Shown here: positions 5,346 through 8,709 of the stretch, piece after piece
Layout: each line of letters starts with the position of its first letter
Numbering within the stretch: the stretch's first letter is position 1
Origin: Acidobacteriota bacterium
GTDB taxonomy: Bacteria; Acidobacteriota; Blastocatellia; Pyrinomonadales; Pyrinomonadaceae
NCBI GenBank assembly: GCA_013696385.1
Contig: JACCYR010000011.1
Coordinates: 1 to 8,709 of the forward strand
DNA length: 8,709 bases
Direction of reading: 5' to 3'
Made by a program: the position numbers and the translations under genes
The notes under the pieces: generated by a model
Database searches by the model: none
Told to the model about the DNA's origin: nothing
Seen by the model: the letters and a program-made list of their open reading frames with translations, nothing else

Positions 5346-7094
5346 TTACTGCTCTTTCATCAATCTTTCCCGCGCGGCGGTCGCTTCTTTATAAGATTGA
5401 CTCGCCGCATCGCCGATTTTGATAGCGGCTTCATAAATTTTAATGGCATAAGCCGTATCGCCAAAAAATTCATAAATTCGCGCCATGGCTACATAAGACA
5501 ATGAAAGCAAGACTTTATCAGTATCAGGCGTTGCGGAACGAATCACGTTTTCATAAAAACCCTTTGCTTGGAGAAGCCGATTTTTGCGGGCTTCCGGCTC
5601 GCTGATTCCTTCGGCGGAAAGACTCGCCGTCCGACCAAGCGCGTAATAAATACGCGACGAATCGCCCGGATATGCCTGCAAAAGTTGTTTTAACTGGGTT
5701 TCGGCAGCGGCATAATTTTTCGCTTGGATAACCTTGTCAATTTCAAGCAGTTTTTTGGTTGCCGGATTTTCAATCACGATTTGCTCACTGCCGACATTTT
5801 TCCGGCGTTCTGCCCGCGCCGCCAACGCACGTTCTCGCGCTTCGGCAAACTGCGTCAAACGATTTTTCTCTTTAGTCGTGTCTAATGAAAGAATTATATC
5901 GCGCAGAGAACTTGCAATATCAAAACCGGAATCTTCCGCGCCTTTCAATTGGTCGGCGAAATAAAACGCCAGAACCGCGCCTTTTTCATACGCTTCGGAA
6001 AGCGACAGAGCGGTTTCGTCCGCCAGCAATTTTTTGAACGCATCGAGTTCGGCGGAAACTGCCCTTTTCTCGTCAACCGTTTTCATTTGGTCAATTTTCT
6101 GCCGCGCCTGCGCCGTAGCAATCCGCGTTTTTTCAAATTCAATCTGCCGCCCGTCAGCCGCTGCCACGAGTGAGCGCAAAACCGTCAGATAAATGTCGGG
6201 CGAGATGTTCGGATTTTCCTTCCGGCGTTCATCAAGCAATGCTCTAATACCCGCGCTAAAAGTGGAAATGTCTTTTGCGTTTTTCAAAACTAACGGGTCG
6301 AAGACAAATTGCAGATAAGCGCGGCGCACTTCCGACGAAGCCAAATCGGTGTCGGGCGGAACAATCGCAAAATAATCGTCGCCCGCGTTGATAAAATTGA
6401 TTGTGCCTTTGGAAGCCAGCATTTCCGGCACGATAAAAAATCGGCGCGTTCGCTCGCGGACTTCGGTTTTCTGCAAAGTCTTTTTGCCTTTCGCGTTTTT
6501 CGATTCGGTTTTGATGCGGTCAAAGTATGTAAGCTGTGGTTTTGTATGAAGATAATCGAGCAGTTGACCGACCATCTGGACGGCGGATTTTCGCATCTCA
6601 TTGCCCGCCGCCTGATAAATTTTTAGATAGTCGTCAAGTTTTGTATTCAAGGCGGAATGGCGGTAAAACTCACGGACAAGCGGCGAATAATCAAGCACTT
6701 CGAGCAAATCGCCGGGCAGATCGGCGGTGCGCGACGGTTCAGCCAAATCCGGCGCGGGCGACAACGCATAAGCCATCGAAATAAACGGCGCGATTATTTC
6801 CGCCTGACTTGCGCCCGCGTGCCGACGTTTATACTGGTCAATAAAAGTTTTCAGTTTTTGCCGCAATTCGGGATTTAAATCCTTCAAATCGGCTTGTAAC
6901 TTTTGGCGAAAATCCGCGCCCTTTTCCGTCAAAGGCGTTTTGAGTCCCGCAGCTTCGAGCGATGCCAACATAACTATCAAGCGTTTGTCTGGTTCAATGC
7001 TGACACCGTAACCGGCTAAATCAAAACCTGCATTTTGAGCAGAAACATCCAGGGAGAAAATTAAAATTAGGGCAAGAAATAAAACTTTTTTCAT
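5346..7094 (-). CDS. Secreted or periplasmic protein with TPR-like C-terminus, function unknown
   Basis: A 582-residue exported protein. The N-terminus MKKVLFLALILIFSLDVSAQ is a clear Sec signal peptide with cleavage predicted after Ala19; there is no lipobox Cys. Residues 40-270 form the first domain, including YSPLVREFYRHSALNTKLDDYL (136-157) and the patch GDDYFAIVPPDTD (238-250) followed by VRRAYLQFVFDPL (256-268). From memory, several acidobacterial secreted proteins share this layout with His residues in the last patch; here they are Arg and Gln, so a metal site is doubtful. Residues 320-435 are charged and helical, probably coiled coil. Residues 450-575 look like degenerate TPR units (AAAETQLKQLLQAYPGDSSRI and AMARIYEFFGDTAYAIKIYE). 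A role in envelope protein assembly is only a guess. The ATG at 7094 gives the signal peptide start; the ribosome binding site is weak. Confidence 0.75.
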   Translation of the reverse strand: MKKVLFLALILIFSLDVSAQNAGFDLAGYGVSIEPDKRLIVMLASLEAAGLKTPLTEKGADFRQKLQADLKDLNPELRQKLKTFIDQYKRRHAGASQAEIIAPFISMAYALSPAPDLAEPSRTADLPGDLLEVLDYSPLVREFYRHSALNTKLDDYLKIYQAAGNEMRKSAVQMVGQLLDYLHTKPQLTYFDRIKTESKNAKGKKTLQKTEVRERTRRFFIVPEMLASKGTINFINAGDDYFAIVPPDTDLASSEVRRAYLQFVFDPLVLKNAKDISTFSAGIRALLDERRKENPNISPDIYLTVLRSLVAAADGRQIEFEKTRIATAQARQKIDQMKTVDEKRAVSAELDAFKKLLADETALSLSEAYEKGAVLAFYFADQLKGAEDSGFDIASSLRDIILSLDTTKEKNRLTQFAEARERALAARAERRKNVGSEQIVIENPATKKLLEIDKVIQAKNYAAAETQLKQLLQAYPGDSSRIYYALGRTASLSAEGISEPEARKNRLLQAKGFYENVIRSATPDTDKVLLSLSYVAMARIYEFFGDTAYAIKIYEAAIKIGDAASQSYKEATAARERLMKEQ

Positions 7095-7105
7095 CTCGGT
7101 TTGTG

Positions 7106-7134
7106 ATTAAAAATTGAAGTGGCGAAAGACGCAA
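7106..7134 (-). promoter_or_regulatory. Candidate sigma-70 promoter for the secreted protein gene
   Basis: On the minus strand TTGCGT (7134-7129) is followed after 17 bases by TTTAAT (7111-7106), which differs from the -10 consensus at one base. The start codon at 7094 is 11 bases past the -10 box, so the transcript would have almost no leader, which fits the weak ribosome binding site. The -35 box falls inside the left arm of an inverted repeat. Confidence 0.3.
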
Positions 7135-7192
7135 GATGAACAAAGACAAAGGGGAATCAGATTGGAAATATCTATGTCTATTTTGCGTCTTT
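7125..7192. repeat. Inverted repeat upstream of the secreted protein gene
   Basis: AAAGACGCAA (7125-7134) pairs perfectly with TTGCGTCTTT (7183-7192), and weaker pairing continues inward for several bases, leaving a loop of about 35-48 bases. The GACGCAA core recurs in the inverted repeat at 8261-8397, suggesting a repeat family. Confidence 0.55.
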
Positions 7193-7243
7193 ACTCTATT
7201 AAAGATGCTTTTTTTTCGGCTGCGGATGTCTTTACGAAAATAA

Positions 7244-7284
7244 AAAGGACAAAGGATTTTACCGCTAGTTATCCTTTATCCTTT
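7244..7284 (-). terminator. Probable terminator of the STAS gene
   Basis: AAAGGACAAAGGAT (7244-7257) pairs with ATCCTTTATCCTTT (7271-7284) with one mismatch in 14, around a 13-base loop. On the minus strand the hairpin is followed by TTTTTATTTTCG, a T-rich tract. It starts 24 bp past the stop of the STAS gene, so it would end that transcript and separate it from the secreted protein gene. Confidence 0.6.
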
Positions 7285-7308
7285 GATTTTAAGAACAGAA
7301 ATTTCGCT

Positions 7309-7656
7309 TTATTCAAAACTGCTCAGCGCATCGCTTTCGCTGTCAAAAACGTCGAAAACAGTTAAAAGTTTGGTGATTGCCAACAGGTCTTGAATTTTCT
7401 GCGTCAGATTTAAGAGTTTGAGCGTTCCGTTTTCTTTGTTGACGGCGGTAAAACTCGAAACAAGTTCGCCGATGCCGCTCGAATCAATGTAGCCGACACT
7501 GCCCAAATTCAAAAGAATTTTCTTTTTGCCTTCGCCCAGCAGACGGCGAATCGTGGTGCGAAGCGCGATGCTTCCTTCACCAATTGTTACTTTGCCGTCC
7601 ATATCAAGAATTGTTACATCGCCCGCCTGTCGTTCCGAAATATTAAGTTCAGCCAT
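7309..7656 (-). CDS. STAS-domain anti-sigma factor antagonist (RsbV/SpoIIAA family)
   Basis: A 115-residue single-domain STAS protein, the usual size of RsbV/SpoIIAA antagonists. In the cytoplasm such proteins, when unphosphorylated, bind the anti-sigma kinase and release its client; phosphorylation by the kinase switches them off. Visible features are the N-terminal beta strand DVTILDMDGKVTIGEGS (13-29), ILLNLGSVGYIDSSGIGEL (47-65) carrying the DSSG phosphoacceptor motif, with Ser60 the likely target by alignment to SpoIIAA, and the C-terminal helix region. The start is firm: AAGGAG lies eight bases before the ATG. The presumed partner kinase is 87 bp upstream on the same strand, so the antagonist follows the kinase, opposite to the usual order. 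The client sigma factor or other target cannot be told from this window. Confidence 0.9.
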   Translation of the reverse strand: MAELNISERQAGDVTILDMDGKVTIGEGSIALRTTIRRLLGEGKKKILLNLGSVGYIDSSGIGELVSSFTAVNKENGTLKLLNLTQKIQDLLAITKLLTVFDVFDSESDALSSFE

Positions 7657-7662
7657 TTTTAT

Positions 7663-7668
7663 CTCCTT
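7663..7668 (-). promoter_or_regulatory. Strong ribosome binding site of the STAS gene
   Basis: AAGGAG on the minus strand, spaced for efficient initiation at the ATG 7656-7654. It is the clearest Shine-Dalgarno sequence among the minus-strand genes here and contrasts with the weak or absent ones before the kinase and secreted protein genes. It suggests the antagonist is translated more strongly than the kinase. Confidence 0.7.
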
Positions 7669-7743
7669 AGTTTTATTTTAATTAAGTTTTGATTGCAGAT
7701 TTTAGACTATAATCGTGCGAAAAGTCCAAGTTACACAAAATTT

Positions 7744-8157
7744 TTATCGCTTTTTCAGCATTTTTACAATCATACCGCCTCTTGCGTGATTAGACCATTC
7801 AACCTCGTCCATAAAAGTTTTCATAAACAAAATGCCGCGTCCGTCGGCTCTCATCAGATTTTCAGGATTAGTCGGGTCGGGAACTTCTTCGACCGCAAAG
7901 CCCGCGCCGAAATCTCTAATGATAATTTCCAAACCTTCGCTTGAGTTTTTTAACGTAATCTCGACCTGTTTTGTTTCGTCGAGTTTGTTGCCATGTTTGA
8001 CGGCGTTGGCGACAGATTCGCGCATCGCCATATCAACGGCGTAAAGTGCTTCTTCGGAAAATCCGGCGCGTGAAGCAAAATCAGTTGCTTCAACAACCGC
8101 CTTATCTATTGACTCAAGCCGGCTCGGTAAATTGATTTCTATTTTTTCCTTGTTCAC
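7744..8157 (-). CDS. RsbW-like anti-sigma factor serine kinase (HATPase_c_2)
   Basis: A 137-residue GHKL-fold ATP-binding protein of the RsbW/SpoIIAB class, which sequesters a sigma factor or other client and phosphorylates its antagonist. The N box AMRESVANAVKHGN (44-57) carries the Mg-ATP Glu47 and Asn51; the G1 box IRDFGAGF (80-87) has the adenine-contacting Asp82; the G2 region is DGRGILFMKTFMDEVEW (105-121). There is no extra domain. The start is taken as GTG at 8157; no ATG is available nearby, and no Shine-Dalgarno sequence precedes it. Its neighbour downstream is the STAS antagonist, giving a kinase-antagonist pair. The target is unknown, since such pairs in Acidobacteriota and relatives also regulate things other than sigma factors. 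Confidence 0.9.
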   Translation of the reverse strand: MNKEKIEINLPSRLESIDKAVVEATDFASRAGFSEEALYAVDMAMRESVANAVKHGNKLDETKQVEITLKNSSEGLEIIIRDFGAGFAVEEVPDPTNPENLMRADGRGILFMKTFMDEVEWSNHARGGMIVKMLKKR

Positions 8158-8170
8158 AAGTTTTGATTGT

Positions 8171-8200
8171 AAGTTAGCGGTTTTTTAGGGTTTATGTCAA
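8171..8200 (-). promoter_or_regulatory. Candidate promoter of the kinase-STAS unit
   Basis: On the minus strand a perfect TTGACA (8200-8195) is followed after 18 bases by TAACTT (8176-8171), a weak -10. A better -10, TACAAT (8171-8166), is 23 bases away, too far for that -35. With TACAAT the start site would fall at about 8158-8159, making the GTG at 8157 leaderless, consistent with the absent ribosome binding site. Only the -35 box is convincing. Confidence 0.3.
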
Positions 8201-8251
8201 GAAGGAACTTGGAGATAATACTAAATAATCCAAATTATCAGTTGACATAAA
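8191..8251. repeat. Short inverted repeat TTTATGTCAA / TTGACATAAA
   Basis: TTTATGTCAA (8191-8200) and TTGACATAAA (8242-8251) are perfect 10-bp inverted copies separated by 41 bases. The left copy contains the minus-strand -35 candidate of the kinase gene. This spacing, near four helical turns, would suit a dimeric regulator binding two sites, but coincidence cannot be excluded. Confidence 0.35.
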
Positions 8252-8260
8252 AATAATAAG

Positions 8261-8397
8261 CGCAGAGGACGCAAAGTAGGCAGAGAAGAAAAAGCAAAAT
8301 CGCTGATTTTATAATAAACATAATTTTTAACCGCAACTTTTTAACCAAAATCAGATTGAATTTATCAAAAAACTCTGCGCCTTTTGCGTTCTCTGCG
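8261..8397. repeat. Inverted repeat of CGCAGAG/GACGCAAA sequence between hpt and the kinase gene
   Basis: The 25-base arms at 8261-8285 and 8373-8397 match at 20 positions when one is reverse-complemented. The outer seven bases CGCAGAG and the inner CAGAG are exact. The roughly 87-base interior is A+T-rich with no ORF. The arms themselves contain repeated CGCAGAG/GACGCAAA-like units. Its location behind the hpt stop might let it end that transcript, but no T tract follows, so a dispersed, MITE-like repeat is more likely. Confidence 0.6.
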
Positions 8398-8421
8398 GTA
8401 AAAATTCATAGCTGGCTTGGG

Positions 8422-8709
8422 TTAAATCATATCAGGATTTTTCACCGCCGCGATAAACGGCAGATTTCGATAACGTCCCGCTGCGTCCAAACCGTAACCG
8501 ACAACAAACTTATTCGGAATCTGGAAACCGCAGTAATCAATTTTCAATTCCTTTTTGATGCGCGGTTCAGGTTTATCGAGAAGCGTGGCAATTTTGATGG
8601 AATTTGCGCCGCGCGAACCTAAAATTTCCGTCAAACGAAACAATGTCAAACCCGTGTCAACAATATCTTCGCAGACAATCACGTCTTTGCCGCGAATCGG
8701 ATTGGTCAA
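8422..8709 (-). CDS. hpt: Hypoxanthine phosphoribosyltransferase, C-terminal part
   Basis: The C-terminal 95 residues or so of a purine salvage enzyme that converts hypoxanthine (and usually guanine) plus PRPP to IMP or GMP. The window edge cuts the 5' end; the first in-frame TTG at 8709 encodes an internal Leu, not the start. Diagnostic segments are the PRPP loop VIVCEDIVDTGLT, TLLDKPEPR, FQIPNKFVVGYGLD with the purine-contacting aromatic and acidic region, and RYRNLPFI. The end, at KNPDMI followed by TAA, is a normal terminus for the family. The kinase-STAS pair lies downstream on the same strand across 264 bp containing an inverted repeat and a candidate promoter, so cotranscription is unlikely. 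Confidence 0.92.
   Translation of the reverse strand: MTNPIRGKDVIVCEDIVDTGLTLFRLTEILGSRGANSIKIATLLDKPEPRIKKELKIDYCGFQIPNKFVVGYGLDAAGRYRNLPFIAAVKNPDMI

Noticed and set aside
5734..6878. Plus-strand ORFs opposite the secreted protein gene
   Set aside because: They are antisense frames opened by the codon bias of the minus-strand gene, with no domain-like sequence.
7114..7365. Plus-strand 83-codon ORF across the spacer and the STAS gene 3' end
   Set aside because: It runs through two inverted repeats and the end of a confirmed gene, and has no ribosome binding site.
8242..8265. Plus-strand promoter from TTGACA at 8242
   Set aside because: No -10-like sequence follows at 16-18 bases and no plus-strand gene lies downstream.

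Overview
The window looks like a bacterial chromosome segment, probably from an Acidobacteriota lineage near the Blastocatellia. That placement is inferred from the secreted repeat protein, the RsbW/RsbV-type pair, the moderately A+T-rich spacers and the many intergenic repeats; no marker gene proves it. It contains one probable junction with an integrated element, a decayed accessory gene, and then ordinary housekeeping genes.

Left end (1-424): bases 318-362 are the 3' half of a tRNA-Phe(GAA) gene, from the anticodon loop through CCA, followed by an intrinsic terminator. The 5' half is absent. On its left are two tandem pairs of 11-bp direct repeats. This is the layout of a tyrosine-recombinase element inserted in a tRNA gene: the element lies to the left and leaves the displaced tRNA 3' end as its distal att site. 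The integrase is outside the window.

Decayed accessory locus (425-3148): a small, possibly broken ORF leads into a superfamily 2 helicase resembling the Res subunit of type III restriction enzymes. Its motifs are all readable, but the frame breaks near 2560, the gene resumes in another frame to 3077, and the expected C-terminal region is missing. A fragment of an unrecognised protein runs to 3148, three bases before the next gene. This is best read as a dead or dying defence gene beside an integration hot spot.

Housekeeping pair on + (3151-4941): a PLP-dependent low-specificity L-threonine aldolase and cytidylate kinase. Behind them (4942-5345) is a spacer with tandem heptanucleotide repeats that form a long hairpin, then a possible 36-residue single-span membrane protein.

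Minus-strand block (5346-8709): reading leftward, the C-terminal part of hypoxanthine phosphoribosyltransferase (cut by the window edge), an RsbW-like anti-sigma ATPase, an RsbV/SpoIIAA-like STAS antagonist with a likely terminator behind it, and a large secreted protein with a TPR-like tail. The ATPase and STAS protein form a partner-switching pair; no sigma factor or phosphatase is visible. Each spacer here carries an inverted repeat, two of them built on related GACGCAA-type sequence, suggesting a dispersed repeat family.
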